This document shows positions 8,087 through 16,063 of a DNA stretch of 40,882 nucleotides, piece by piece. Source of the DNA: Candidatus Thorarchaeota archaeon. Lineage in GTDB: Archaea > Asgardarchaeota > Thorarchaeia > Thorarchaeales > Thorarchaeaceae. The position numbers and the translations under genes were made by a program. The notes under the pieces are model-generated. The model made no database searches. It saw only the letters and a list, made by a program, of their open reading frames with translations, and was not told where the DNA came from. Location: positions 1 through 40,882 of the forward strand of contig JAEORG010000469.1 in NCBI GenBank assembly GCA_016841005.1, read 5' to 3'. How positions within the stretch are numbered: position 1 is the stretch's first letter; each line of letters opens with the position of its first letter.

Positions 8087-8431
8087 TTATTCAAGCCGCG
8101 AGTCTTTAGGTATCGCTCTTCGAAGTTTCAGGATGCCCTTTATTTCCGATAGAGGAAATACACATACTCCAAGAAATAGTCCAATAATAGCTATTGTTCC
8201 AAGAGGACTAGTTGCAAATGTTCCATTATTAATCCAAAATATTAGCATATAGAATGTACACGGAATTATAAATGCGGGGAAACACGCCCAATCAGGAAGT
8301 GAATCAGCCTTTTTGCATTCTTCACTACAATAGAATCTATAATTCCTCATAAAGATCGATTTAGAGTCCCCATGATATCCTCTAACAATTCTCATTCCAC
8401 ACCAGTCACATGGAACCTTCACATCACCCAT
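8087..8431 (-). CDS. Small TRASH-like zinc-finger protein with two membrane segments
   Basis: No named family is recognised. The 114-residue product starts with a treble-clef-like zinc motif, C-x2-C then a long loop and FYCSEEC (CDWCG near residue 7, CSEEC near residue 34), resembling TRASH/MYM fingers. Two hydrophobic segments follow: FPAFIIPCTFYMLIFWI and GTIAIIGLFLGVCVFPL. A basic tail ends the protein. I chose the ATG at 8431 over an upstream in-frame TTG (8476) because GGGAGAG lies 9 nt before it and a TATA-like TTTAATATG (8478-8487) sits about 50 bp upstream. It lies between ESCRT-III and Vps4, divergent from Vps4. A role as an ESCRT-linked membrane anchor is inference from position only. 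Confidence 0.72.
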   Translation of the reverse strand: MGDVKVPCDWCGMRIVRGYHGDSKSIFMRNYRFYCSEECKKADSLPDWACFPAFIIPCTFYMLIFWINNGTFATSPLGTIAIIGLFLGVCVFPLSEIKGILKLRRAIPKDSRLE

Positions 8432-8477
8432 TTGATGGCTCTCCCATCCAATTTCCCAATTACACTTTATCCTCAAA

Positions 8478-8513
8478 CATATTAAATCTGAGTCTTTCTA
8501 AGGGAATTTATAT
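8478..8513. promoter_or_regulatory. Divergent promoters: zinc-finger membrane protein (left) and vps4 (right)
   Basis: On the minus strand TTTAATATG (8478-8487) suits the membrane protein gene. On the plus strand ATTTATAT (8506-8513) suits vps4, predicting a start near 8535 and a 38-nt leader that ends in GTGAGGG just before the vps4 ATG at 8573. The two boxes lie within 20 bp of each other, so the genes may be co-regulated. Confidence 0.45.
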
Positions 8514-8572
8514 CTAACCTAGAGAACACCGAAGTTCTTAACAGTCTACAATCCAAAGCCACGTGAGGGAAA

Positions 8573-9802
8573 ATGTCAGGTAATGGCGGAGACCGCGTTG
8601 ATCAAGGTCTGAAGAATCTCTTAGACCGTGCAATAGAACTAGATAACAGGGGTATGAAGAAAGAGGCTTGCCAACACTATCTCAAAGCCAGCAAGATACT
8701 CATTATGCTATCAAACTCATCATCGTTACCCTCGGTTCGGAAACACTACCTGAAGAGAGCTCAGGAGTGTGTTGATAGAGTTCGTTTCATTTCTGGAATA
8801 AAGAAAGTTTCTAGTGGACCAGTTGAGGGTCTATCAACTCCAGTGAAGAGCGATTCAGCACCAGTAGCGCATTCAACTTCAGATAGACCCGCAGAGGCTA
8901 TAGCAGACGAAGATGAAGACTCAAAGAAACTTCGAGAAATGATTGCTGATACTATCATCACTGAAAGACCCAATGTAAAGATGAGTGAGGTTGCGGGGCT
9001 AGAAGAAGCAAAACAAGCAATCAACGATGCGATTCTTGCACCTATGAAACATCCAGAACTGTTTAAGGGTAAAGCCAGGCAACCATGGAGGGGAATTCTT
9101 TTCTATGGGCCAGCAGGGTGTGGTAAAACTCTGGTTGCAAAAGCAGTAGCAACGGAAATTAATGCGACATTCTTCAATGTATCAGCTGCGAATATTGTCA
9201 GCAAATGGCTAGGAGAATCTGAACGTCTTGTGCGGAACCTCTTTGAAATGGCTAGAAAGAATCAACCTGCAATAATATTCATTGATGAGTTGGATTCTGT
9301 CGGGGTTGCTCGTTCAGGAGACGATGTTGGTGGTGAGCGACGGATGAAGACTCAGATCCTTACTGAAATGCAGGGATTAGCAAGTAATGCAGAGGATCGA
9401 GTGACTGTAATAGGGGCAACTAATCTTCCATGGGAACTAGATTTCGCTATTAGATCGCGTTTCGAAAAACGAATACAAGTGCCACTGCCCGATAAGATGG
9501 CTCGTAAGAGAATATTCGAAATCCATATGGAAGATGTAGCAATCGCACCTGAGGTTGATTATGGTGAGTTAGCAGATCTTAGTGAAGGGTATAGTGGAAG
9601 AGACCTTAGTATAGTGTGCAAGGAGGCAGCGATGGAGCCAATCAGAGAACTCCAAGTGTCAGGAAGAATGGACGAAGAAGAGGAAATATTGGAACTTCGT
9701 GCTGTATCAAGAGAGGATTTCCTTGATGCAATAGAGAACATTCGTCCAGCCACATCACCTGAGGATCTGAAAAGGTACACAGACTGGGCGGAGGGTTCCT
9801 AG
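8573..9802 (+). CDS. vps4: Vps4-type AAA ATPase with MIT domain
   Basis: Vps4 is the cytosolic AAA ATPase that remodels and disassembles ESCRT-III filaments. An N-terminal MIT three-helix domain (residues about 8-75, LLDRAIELDNRGMKKEACQHY) is joined by a Ser/Asp-rich linker to one AAA module. Walker A is GPAGCGKT (about 179-186), Walker B is IIFIDE (about 235), and the second region of homology is GATNLPWELDFAIRSRFEKRI. The C-terminal helix PEDLKRYTDWAEG matches the Vps4 terminal helix. The 409-residue length fits eukaryotic Vps4. The ATG at 8573 has GAGGG about 5 nt upstream. It is followed 3 bp later by vps25, so the two form an operon. The MIT domain matches the MIM1-like tail on the neighbouring ESCRT-III. 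Confidence 0.96.
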   Translation: MSGNGGDRVDQGLKNLLDRAIELDNRGMKKEACQHYLKASKILIMLSNSSSLPSVRKHYLKRAQECVDRVRFISGIKKVSSGPVEGLSTPVKSDSAPVAHSTSDRPAEAIADEDEDSKKLREMIADTIITERPNVKMSEVAGLEEAKQAINDAILAPMKHPELFKGKARQPWRGILFYGPAGCGKTLVAKAVATEINATFFNVSAANIVSKWLGESERLVRNLFEMARKNQPAIIFIDELDSVGVARSGDDVGGERRMKTQILTEMQGLASNAEDRVTVIGATNLPWELDFAIRSRFEKRIQVPLPDKMARKRIFEIHMEDVAIAPEVDYGELADLSEGYSGRDLSIVCKEAAMEPIRELQVSGRMDEEEEILELRAVSREDFLDAIENIRPATSPEDLKRYTDWAEGS

Positions 9803-9805
9803 GCC

Positions 9806-10543
9806 TTGGCCATGAAGGAGAAACGCAAAGAGAAAAAGGCCAAGACCAAGGTAGAAACCAAACCTGAAGAGGAAGAGGTCAAAGATCAAGTCATAATCCA
9901 AGAAAGTGTTGCTGAGAAGGAACTTCAACCTCATCGTCCAGAGGTAGTGATAAAATCAGATGCTGGGGAAGCTGCAATTGAAGCGCAACAGTCAACAGAC
10001 ATAGAAGAAGAAACTGAATCTCATAGCGATACTACAGAAGTTATCCTTCCTCAATGGGGAAACTCTACTCAGTCGGAATGGATGTATCATATTCCACCTA
10101 GGGAGGAAGATAAGGCTCTTTGGGCAGAAGAATGGGGTGATTTCCTTTTAGAATGGGCTCAGGAAAATGGTGTCCATGTACTTTCTATTTCTGCATTTCT
10201 TGATGAACCTCCTTTCAACGAGATGCTCGGAAAAGTTGATGCATTTCGAATGATTGGTGATGCGCTTGTCAAGAAAGAAGTTGCTGATTGGCTAGATAGA
10301 GGAAGGAAACAACTCCGAGTATACTGGCGTCCTCTAGAAGAATGGGCGGACATTGTATATGAATGGGCACTTAAGACGGGAAACTTGCTGCTTGACTTGA
10401 AATCAATTGTCATACAAGAATCAGGAGAAGAATTCGCTAAATTGCCTGAGCGGGACATAGGAATTGTCTTAGGATTTATCGTTGAGAAAGAATTAGCTGT
10501 ATGGGTTGACAAGAAAAGATACGCAATCAAAATAGAAATTTAA
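9806..10543 (+). CDS. vps25: ESCRT-II subunit Vps25 with charged N-terminal extension
   Basis: Vps25 links ESCRT-II to ESCRT-III and is built from two winged-helix domains. Residues about 90-165 and 170-245 correspond to these. The first contains WGDFLLEWAQENG and DWLDRGRKQLRVYW. The second opens with RPLEEWADIVYEWALKTGN, closely matching the eukaryotic RxPEEWGKLIYxWV stretch, and ends in AVWVDKKRYAIKI. The first 85 or so residues are a Lys/Glu-rich extension (MAMKEKRKEKKAKTKVE) that is absent from eukaryotic Vps25 and predicted disordered. The start is TTG at 9806 with GGAGGGT (9790-9796) 9 nt upstream; ATG at 9812 is an alternative. It lies 3 bp after vps4 and converges on the EAP30 gene. 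Confidence 0.88.
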   Translation: MAMKEKRKEKKAKTKVETKPEEEEVKDQVIIQESVAEKELQPHRPEVVIKSDAGEAAIEAQQSTDIEEETESHSDTTEVILPQWGNSTQSEWMYHIPPREEDKALWAEEWGDFLLEWAQENGVHVLSISAFLDEPPFNEMLGKVDAFRMIGDALVKKEVADWLDRGRKQLRVYWRPLEEWADIVYEWALKTGNLLLDLKSIVIQESGEEFAKLPERDIGIVLGFIVEKELAVWVDKKRYAIKIEI

Positions 10544-10547
10544 TTTA

Positions 10548-10575
10548 ATAAGACGAACCAGTTTATCGTCCTTAT
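10548..10575. terminator. Imperfect hairpin between convergent ESCRT-II genes
   Basis: The arms ATAAGACGA (10548-10556) and TCGTCCTTAT (10566-10575) pair with a single bulged base and a 9-nt loop. The site begins 4 bp after the vps25 stop and overlaps the stop of the converging EAP30 gene. It may act as a shared terminator or mRNA end signal. There is no long T-run, so confidence is modest. Confidence 0.35.
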
Positions 10576-11318
10576 GTACCGTTCTCATGTGCACCTCGTG
10601 ATCGCAATCCAGGGAAATAGTATCGACCACCAGTACTAAATCGGATATCCGCTTTTGCCATTCCGACCTCTACCAAGCTATTCAGCACTTGTCGTGCATG
10701 CTCCTCAGACCACTTTAGTTGCATCATTATTTCTTCGACTGATGTGTACCCCTTTAGAGCTGCCAGATTGACAATATCAGCTTGATCACCTCTGAGTTCT
10801 AATGGTCTTAGCTCAACCACCTTGACCCCACCTCTTAGATTCCTAATTCCTGGAATAAGTCCATGCTCGGATACTCTGTTTACTGCTTCGATTACATCAT
10901 TGTAACTAACAGACTTGAATTGTGGTACTCGTTTGACCACCTCAACTATCAACTCTGCAAGACCCATTAATCCCTCAGAAGAATGGATAGTGGCTATATC
11001 CAAGACAGCAAGTCCAAGTTGGTCATAATATTCATCTAGAGTGAGACCATTAAGTGCAGTCTGAGGTCTCCTTTCAAACAGACTAAGAAGACTAGAAGCA
11101 TCTGGGAAATTCTCGGTGATTCGCTCATTATCAAGAAATGCAGCAATATCCAATCCTATTCTTCGGAGCTCTTCTATCTGAGTCTTGACTTCGTGAACAA
11201 GTGCCTCAGATTCTTGATTATAAGAGCGAATATCAACCACACCAAGATCGTACATCTTCTTAAGCTGGTCTAGGGTAGCAATCGATGCGAAAAGCTCAGA
11301 TTGGATGCCTTCATACAT
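10572..11318 (-). CDS. ESCRT-II EAP30-family protein (Vps22/Vps36-like)
   Basis: The EAP30 subunits form the stem of the Y-shaped ESCRT-II complex. The 248-residue product has an N-terminal helical part (about 1-95) and two winged helices (about 130-180 and 185-245). The second carries LKWSEEHARQVLNSLVEVGMAKAD followed by RYYFPGL, which aligns closely with eukaryotic Vps22 (LKWETERARQVLEHLLKEGLAW, YWLPAL). Similarity to Vps22 appears stronger than to Vps36, and no GLUE domain is present in this polypeptide. A TATA-like TTCTATATT lies near 11362-11370, about 45-50 bp before the ATG at 11318, which lacks a clear ribosome binding site. It converges on vps25. Confidence 0.88.
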   Translation of the reverse strand: MYEGIQSELFASIATLDQLKKMYDLGVVDIRSYNQESEALVHEVKTQIEELRRIGLDIAAFLDNERITENFPDASSLLSLFERRPQTALNGLTLDEYYDQLGLAVLDIATIHSSEGLMGLAELIVEVVKRVPQFKSVSYNDVIEAVNRVSEHGLIPGIRNLRGGVKVVELRPLELRGDQADIVNLAALKGYTSVEEIMMQLKWSEEHARQVLNSLVEVGMAKADIRFSTGGRYYFPGLRSRGAHENGT

Positions 11319-11478
11319 TTAGGACCATTTCCCTGATTTTCTATAGATACCACTAACTGGTAATATAGAAATCTCAGTATCTCCTTTAAGAGAGAGTATT
11401 ACTCGATTTACTAATTCTTCTTGTTTGACCAAAAGAAATAATTCTTTTATTCTATGAAATGTGTAGGGGTTTCAATCA

Positions 11479-11886
11479 ATGGGATTACTTGGAACTACTG
11501 CACCAATCTTGGTTGATATCAATCTGATTCTACAATATGTAACCTTGATTTTGCTTATTTCAGGCTATGCAAAACGTAACCATCGCAAAATTCACGGGTA
11601 TATTATGATGAGCGTATTACTAATCACGTTGGGTACTACCTTAGTAATAATGGCACCCCGTTTATTAGGCACACTTGAGATATCTGGGCCAATTATAATC
11701 GGTCATGCACTCATTGGTATCTGTGCTATGTTATTTGGTACATTATTCAGCTTTAGATTCGTAACATCTGTTAGAGCAGGTAAACCATTACAATGTGGAA
11801 CTAAGAATTTAATGCGACTAACTTTCATACTCTGGTTATTTCCCGTTATCTTTGGGACCGGTACATACCTAGTATTGTATCTGTGA
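11479..11886 (+). CDS. DUF420-like four-helix membrane protein
   Basis: The 135-residue integral membrane protein has four hydrophobic helices (residues about 14-28, 41-58, 70-91 and 111-133). Conserved-looking features match DUF420/COG2322: NHRKIHGYIMMS at the start of helix 2, IGHALIGICAMLFG in helix 3, and a basic loop followed by ILWLFPVIFGTGTYLVLYL. DUF420 proteins are associated with heme/cytochrome oxidase contexts in other organisms, but no respiratory gene is near here, so the function is open. The ATG at 11479 has AGGGGT at 11465-11470 and a TATA-like CTTTTAT at 11444-11450. Its stop codon directly abuts that of aspS. Confidence 0.65.
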   Translation: MGLLGTTAPILVDINLILQYVTLILLISGYAKRNHRKIHGYIMMSVLLITLGTTLVIMAPRLLGTLEISGPIIIGHALIGICAMLFGTLFSFRFVTSVRAGKPLQCGTKNLMRLTFILWLFPVIFGTGTYLVLYL

Positions 11887-13245
11887 TTAAGGTGTAATCC
11901 TGTCTCTATCACGAGGTAGAAGGGTAGCTTCACGAATATTCTCAATACCAAGAAGTTGCATCGTCAAACGCTCTACTCCTAGTCCAAGGCCTCCATGGGG
12001 AGGAGCACCATATTTGAAGGGGTCGAGATAGAAACTAAATGCATCTGGATCAAATCCTTTCGCCTTGAATCTCTCAACAAGAAGATGATAGAGATGAATT
12101 CGTTGACCACCAGTTGTGATTTCCATTCCTTTGTATGTCAAGTCAAAGCTCTCTGTCATTCCTTCATCAGTTAGACTGGGCATTGTATATGCGGGACGGA
12201 GTTCCAAGGGGTAGTGTGTGATGAATACCATCTCACTGCCTAACTTCTCAGGAAAAATCTCACCAAGAATTTTTTCTCCTTCGGGATCAATATCATCAGT
12301 AATAGCTAGATCCTTTCCCTCATCATTGAGAAGAGCTATTGCGTCCGCATATTTTATTCTTGGAAATGGAGGTTTTGGAATCTGTAGGTCAACTCCTAAT
12401 AGCTCAAACTCTGTTTCAAGTTGCTTCTTTGTTTCTCTAAAAGAGTGGTAAAGCATCTGTTCCTCCATTTTCATAACATCTTCTACACCACTAATCCAAG
12501 CCATCTCAAAATCAAATGAAGTATATTCATTTACATGTCTTCGAGTGTTATGTTTCTCTGCTCTGAAAACTGGAGCAATTTCAAACACCCTTCCAAATCC
12601 TGCGAGGAGCATCAATTGTTTGTAAAACTGTGGGCTTTGTGCCAAGTAAGCCTTTTTGTCAAAATACTTAATCTCGAAGAGATTGGCTCCACCCTCTGTG
12701 GCCTCTGCCACAATTTTAGGAGTATGAATCTCAATGAAGTCATGTTCCTCCAAGTAATTCCTAGCATACCTAACAAGAGCGTGCTGTACTCGGAAGATAG
12801 CATTGATTGTTGGTTTTCTTAAGTCGAGAATGCGATAGTTGAGTCGTGTATCTAGTTCAATGTCTACCTTTCCCTCAACTACATCAATTGGAAGTCGCTC
12901 GGAGGTATTAATAATACGGATTTCTGTAGGAAGTATCTCTGCTCCTGTTTCTAATTGATTAGTTTCGACTACTTTCCCATGAACTGCAATTGCCATCTCA
13001 GGTTTCAATTTCCTAGCAATCTCAAAGACACTGGAAGAAACCTTAGCTTCGGGAAGTACGATTTGAACAGTTCCATGTTCATCCCTGAGGATGATGAATA
13101 TTATTTTCCCCTTATCTCGCAGAATATGAACCCAACCAAGAAGGATAACATCCTGGTTTATAGTGAATTCATTGATCTCTGAACTGAAATGGGTTCGAGT
13201 ATCTGTACCAATGGGTACGGTGCCTGTATTGTCATAATAGTTCAT
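11887..13245 (-). CDS. aspS: Aspartyl-tRNA synthetase (archaeal/eukaryotic type)
   Basis: This class II synthetase charges tRNA with aspartate. An N-terminal OB-fold anticodon domain (about residues 25-125, with LLGWVHILRDKGKIIFIILRD) precedes the class II core. Motif 2 is FRAEKHNTRRHVNE and motif 3 is GGLGLGVERLTMQLLG; the C-terminus ends in EATLLPRDRDRITP, typical of the short archaeal form. It lacks the bacterial GAD insertion. I prefer the ATG at 13245, with GGTGAG about 5 nt upstream, over an in-frame ATG at 13272. Whether it is discriminating or also charges tRNA-Asn cannot be read from sequence alone. An upstream winged-helix gene on the same strand ends 170 bp away. Confidence 0.97.
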   Translation of the reverse strand: MNYYDNTGTVPIGTDTRTHFSSEINEFTINQDVILLGWVHILRDKGKIIFIILRDEHGTVQIVLPEAKVSSSVFEIARKLKPEMAIAVHGKVVETNQLETGAEILPTEIRIINTSERLPIDVVEGKVDIELDTRLNYRILDLRKPTINAIFRVQHALVRYARNYLEEHDFIEIHTPKIVAEATEGGANLFEIKYFDKKAYLAQSPQFYKQLMLLAGFGRVFEIAPVFRAEKHNTRRHVNEYTSFDFEMAWISGVEDVMKMEEQMLYHSFRETKKQLETEFELLGVDLQIPKPPFPRIKYADAIALLNDEGKDLAITDDIDPEGEKILGEIFPEKLGSEMVFITHYPLELRPAYTMPSLTDEGMTESFDLTYKGMEITTGGQRIHLYHLLVERFKAKGFDPDAFSFYLDPFKYGAPPHGGLGLGVERLTMQLLGIENIREATLLPRDRDRITP

Positions 13246-13361
13246 GGAACTCACCGTCAAAACTGGGTTCACTTGGCTATTTCATTTCATTATGAGGGTT
13301 TCGTAGTAGAAGAAATCGTTGCAAGAACAGAATTCAGTTGTTGTATCTGAAGACTCGATTC

Positions 13362-13377
13362 GTGGGAGAGACCCCAC
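13362..13377. repeat. Small inverted repeat upstream of aspS
   Basis: The arms GTGGG and CCCAC flank a 6-nt loop in a GC-richer patch that also contains the palindrome GAGGCCTC at 13396-13403. The patch lies between the winged-helix gene stop (13416) and aspS. It may be the 3' end of the regulator mRNA or part of an aspS leader. No tRNA or known riboswitch shape is visible. Confidence 0.25.
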
Positions 13378-13415
13378 TAAGAACTATTGTCCTAGAGAGG
13401 CCTCCGTCTGCCCGG

Positions 13416-13757
13416 CTACATCGGTGATGATGTCAGCACATAGATCCGCTCCCTCGCGTCTTTCTCATGTTCTTCCTCCTCAATCAATCCAAGGTCCTTA
13501 AGTCTACTAAGACCATAGTTGACTGTACGAGGAGGAAGAAATGTACTGCTTATCAAATCCTGCCGGGACATCCGGCGTCGTCTCTTAAGAAGTACGTAGA
13601 GAAACTTTGCGGAGGGCGGCATGGCTAGAAATTCGCGCTGGGCAAACACGATCCCACCTAAGAGTTGTTGCCATGATATACTATACCTCCAGTAAGTTTT
13701 GATTGGGGTTGTAAGATTTACAGATAAGGGTTCGCTTTCAATCAACCCAGAACTCAT
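13416..13757 (-). CDS. Winged-helix DNA-binding protein (MarR-like)
   Basis: This is a likely small transcription regulator of 113 residues. The C-terminal two-thirds forms a winged helix. MPPSAKFLYVLLKRRRRMS supplies helix 1 and a basic turn, DLISSTFLPPRTVNYGLSRL the helix-turn-helix with recognition helix, and DLGLIEEEEHEKDARERIYVLT the wing. The N-terminal 45 residues are unlike MarR, and a start at an internal ATG before PPSAK is possible. It is divergent from an alpha/beta hydrolase gene 39 bp away, a typical local-regulator arrangement, and no ligand-binding domain is visible. It could also regulate itself or aspS downstream. Confidence 0.7.
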   Translation of the reverse strand: MSSGLIESEPLSVNLTTPIKTYWRYSISWQQLLGGIVFAQREFLAMPPSAKFLYVLLKRRRRMSRQDLISSTFLPPRTVNYGLSRLKDLGLIEEEEHEKDARERIYVLTSSPM

Positions 13758-13796
13758 AAGAGAAGCAACAGCAGTGTTTCAGTGGTGGTTTGAAGT

Positions 13797-14459
13797 TTGA
13801 CATACAATCTTGAGATTCTTGATATTCGAGGTTATGATGGAAAAGATATATTGAATAATCTTCTAAAACAGACGAGTGGTCCGGGGCCAATTTCCATTAT
13901 CTTTCCTGGCTTGCATTACAATGTAGACATGCCTCTCCTCTATTACAGTACTGGAGTTCTCCTCGAAGCTGGCCATAGCGTGTTGAGCGTAGATACACGT
14001 TATTCTCACAAGAAAGACTTCATGGAGGGATCAAGTCAAGAACGTTCAAAGTGGATGTTTGAAGATGCAAGCGCAGTATTCGAAGCAGTTTCGAAACTGG
14101 ACGGATATGATCTGGCTGTTCTTGTTGGAAAATCTCTAGGTACGATTCAAACCGGCTATTTCGTTGAAAACTATAACATTATTCAGAATAGTAAAATGGT
14201 TTGGTTAACTCCTCTTCTAAAACAAGAATGGGTTGTCAAACAAATGACCACTCATAAAGGCAAATCACTCATTGTTATTGGATCTGCTGATCCCCACTAT
14301 AATGATGAAATACTTGGAACGATTGTAAAAGTTGGAAGAAGTGAAGTGTTGACAGTCATCCAGGGAAATCATTCGCTAGATGTTCCCGGAGGCATTATTG
14401 AATCTATGAAACAGCTTACTGGTGTAATTAGCAAAATGAGAGAGTTTGTTAGGGAATGA
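13797..14459 (+). CDS. Alpha/beta hydrolase-fold protein
   Basis: The 220-residue product is a probable cytosolic hydrolase of the alpha/beta superfamily. The nucleophile elbow is GKSLG (G-x-S-x-G) near residue 110, the likely acid lies in SADPHYND, and the catalytic His in QGNHSLDV near residue 190. An oxyanion-type FPGLHYN segment lies near residue 38. The substrate is unknown; there is no lid domain or signal peptide. The start is TTG at 13797 with GGTGGT about 9 nt upstream. It is divergent from the winged-helix gene and abuts the methyltransferase gene convergently with no gap between stop codons. Confidence 0.8.
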   Translation: MTYNLEILDIRGYDGKDILNNLLKQTSGPGPISIIFPGLHYNVDMPLLYYSTGVLLEAGHSVLSVDTRYSHKKDFMEGSSQERSKWMFEDASAVFEAVSKLDGYDLAVLVGKSLGTIQTGYFVENYNIIQNSKMVWLTPLLKQEWVVKQMTTHKGKSLIVIGSADPHYNDEILGTIVKVGRSEVLTVIQGNHSLDVPGGIIESMKQLTGVISKMREFVRE

Positions 14460-15755
14460 TTATTCATTAGGCTTACGAAGAATAAGTACCCATTCACCAT
14501 GCATTCGTTCTTTTCGTGGAATTTTGATAAAATGTCGTATAAGTCCCGAAAAGAAACTTCTCTCCAGTTCAAACCCAATCTGCAAAGTCGCTATTTCAGA
14601 TAGAATTTCATGTGAGTGTACAGCAATTCCACGAATCTGGTTGCTACCGATAGCTAAGCAATACCGTCCACCAGGACGAAGTACACGGAGAGTTTCTCTG
14701 AGTTGTTCCTTCATATCTTGAAAGAACTTGTATACTATGAAAGACCTTCGAGGATCAGATTCAAAGATTTTCTCTAGAAGTGGATCAAGACTTGATAGAC
14801 CTGTATAGTGTAGGTTTTCATATTCGTGTTTATAGACCGTCTCTGTACCGATATAGTTACGTTTCAACTTAGAAAGAGGTTCATCCCCAATCATACTAAG
14901 CCAATACATTTCCAATTGGTGTGTTCTTGGATAATCAACCGCATTGATGTAAGGAGGCGATGTGACCGCTAGATCTACCGTGCCGTCTTCAATGCTCATT
15001 GATTTAGCAGCTTCTTGTTTGAGAATAACTACCTTCGGATTAATCATTTTGATGAAAGAGGATAGTTCCATCATTGATTCTACTTGCTTGACGAGTGCAT
15101 TCCTAAATTTGATGAGAGTGTCTTTAGGTGCTATGTTCCTAATCGATTTTTTTCTTATCACAGTACGTGTGCAATGTGGATCTGCATTTGATACATCTCT
15201 TATTATGGATGAGAGAGCAACATGAAAGAAATCTCGAATTTCAGACTTTATACCTCTTGATACAAACTCATCTATTGCGTCCTTGATCATCCCTAGTTCC
15301 ATGAGAACAAAAGGACGAAACCAATTGTCGCGATAGTTGAATTCGGGTATACTTGGCGAATATGTCGAATCTGACATAGTTTCTTCAATCCAATCTATTA
15401 GCAATTTTGAATACATTTGGAGTTCTTCATTTTCTATAGGACTAGTCTTGACGCATGTTATCAGTTGTGCCATTGGATCTATATCAACACCAATTGCGAT
15501 TCGCTCTGCCAGCATCGATTCAAGCACTACAGTTCCACTGCCACACATTGGATCGAGCACAACCTCTCCTTTCCGAGAATACCTTTTGATTAGGTATCGT
15601 GGTAGTTCAGGAAAGAACTTTGCAGGAAATTTGTGGATACCATGTGTGAGATAGGATTGGTCCTTGCTGATAACTAGAATCTGAGCGAGATTAGGAATAG
15701 TGCGCTCTGGAGGAATGTCACCAATGAATTCAGTTTCATATTGTCCAGTAGTCAT
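14460..15755 (-). CDS. Orphan DNA methyltransferase (amino-type, TSPPY motif)
   Basis: This S-adenosylmethionine-dependent methyltransferase probably forms N4-methylcytosine or N6-methyladenine in DNA. The N-terminal HGIHKFPAKFFPELPRYLI is typical of DNA modification methylases. Motif I is DPMCGSGTVVLES (near residue 72) and motif IV is TSPPY (near residue 275, context TSPPYINAVDYPRTHQLE). The order I then IV makes a permuted beta-class enzyme less likely. About 431 residues. The ATG at 15755 is preferred over 15761 because GAGGA lies 6 nt before it. No restriction endonuclease or specificity gene is adjacent, so it looks like an orphan with a regulatory or protective role. A structural-RNA methyltransferase is less likely given SPPY. 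Confidence 0.85.
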   Translation of the reverse strand: MTTGQYETEFIGDIPPERTIPNLAQILVISKDQSYLTHGIHKFPAKFFPELPRYLIKRYSRKGEVVLDPMCGSGTVVLESMLAERIAIGVDIDPMAQLITCVKTSPIENEELQMYSKLLIDWIEETMSDSTYSPSIPEFNYRDNWFRPFVLMELGMIKDAIDEFVSRGIKSEIRDFFHVALSSIIRDVSNADPHCTRTVIRKKSIRNIAPKDTLIKFRNALVKQVESMMELSSFIKMINPKVVILKQEAAKSMSIEDGTVDLAVTSPPYINAVDYPRTHQLEMYWLSMIGDEPLSKLKRNYIGTETVYKHEYENLHYTGLSSLDPLLEKIFESDPRRSFIVYKFFQDMKEQLRETLRVLRPGGRYCLAIGSNQIRGIAVHSHEILSEIATLQIGFELERSFFSGLIRHFIKIPRKERMHGEWVLILRKPNE

Positions 15756-16063
15756 GTTCATTCCTCATGGGGGAGCACAACTTGTATTGGGATAAAACAG
15801 ACCTCTGCCTATAATAATTCTAGTGGCGCCGAATTCGCGGCCCTAAAAGTTAACAATAGTACATTCCGTTGGTGTTAAATACATGTGTCTAACTTAACAA
15901 TATTAACCCGGAGAATTATGATGCTGGATAACCTGAGGTATGCACGTCGTGATGCGGATTTAATTTGAAGCTTCAATGAAGCGAAATATCAGACGTCATA
16001 CTTTTGGTAAAGCAAATCTCGCTGCGGGCTCTTAGATAACCACAAGTGTGGAGTGAACTCACA
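15756..16063. other. 308-bp intergenic region between methyltransferase and small membrane protein genes
   Basis: This is a divergent promoter region. It contains a GC-rich patch around 15825-15843 with the palindrome CGAATTCG, then AT-rich sequence. GTGGAGTG at about 16047-16054 is the ribosome binding site of the gene at 16064. Two ATGATG/GTGATG boxes near 15918 and 15950 resemble C-boxes but do not make a convincing C/D RNA. No coding frame is supported. Confidence 0.4.

Noticed and set aside
13273..13415. GC-richer patch upstream of aspS as a tRNA or riboswitch
   Set aside because: No T-loop GGTTCGAAxCC, acceptor stem or known riboswitch pattern. Only a 5-bp hairpin and a short palindrome are seen.
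14460..15755. Restriction-modification or phage-defence island
   Set aside because: Only a methyltransferase is present. Neighbours are an alpha/beta hydrolase, a winged-helix protein and housekeeping genes, with no nuclease, mobile element or compositional break seen.
15825..15843. GCGCCGAATTCGCGGCC patch as cloning-linker contamination
   Set aside because: It resembles an EcoRI/NotI linker only in part, and the flanks are ordinary AT-rich intergenic sequence. More likely chance or a regulatory palindrome.
15917..15966. Possible C/D box guide RNA with ATGATG, CTGA and GTGATG boxes
   Set aside because: The boxes deviate from RUGAUGA, the gap between D' and C' is about 12 nt, and no proper final CTGA is present. 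I could not define guides.
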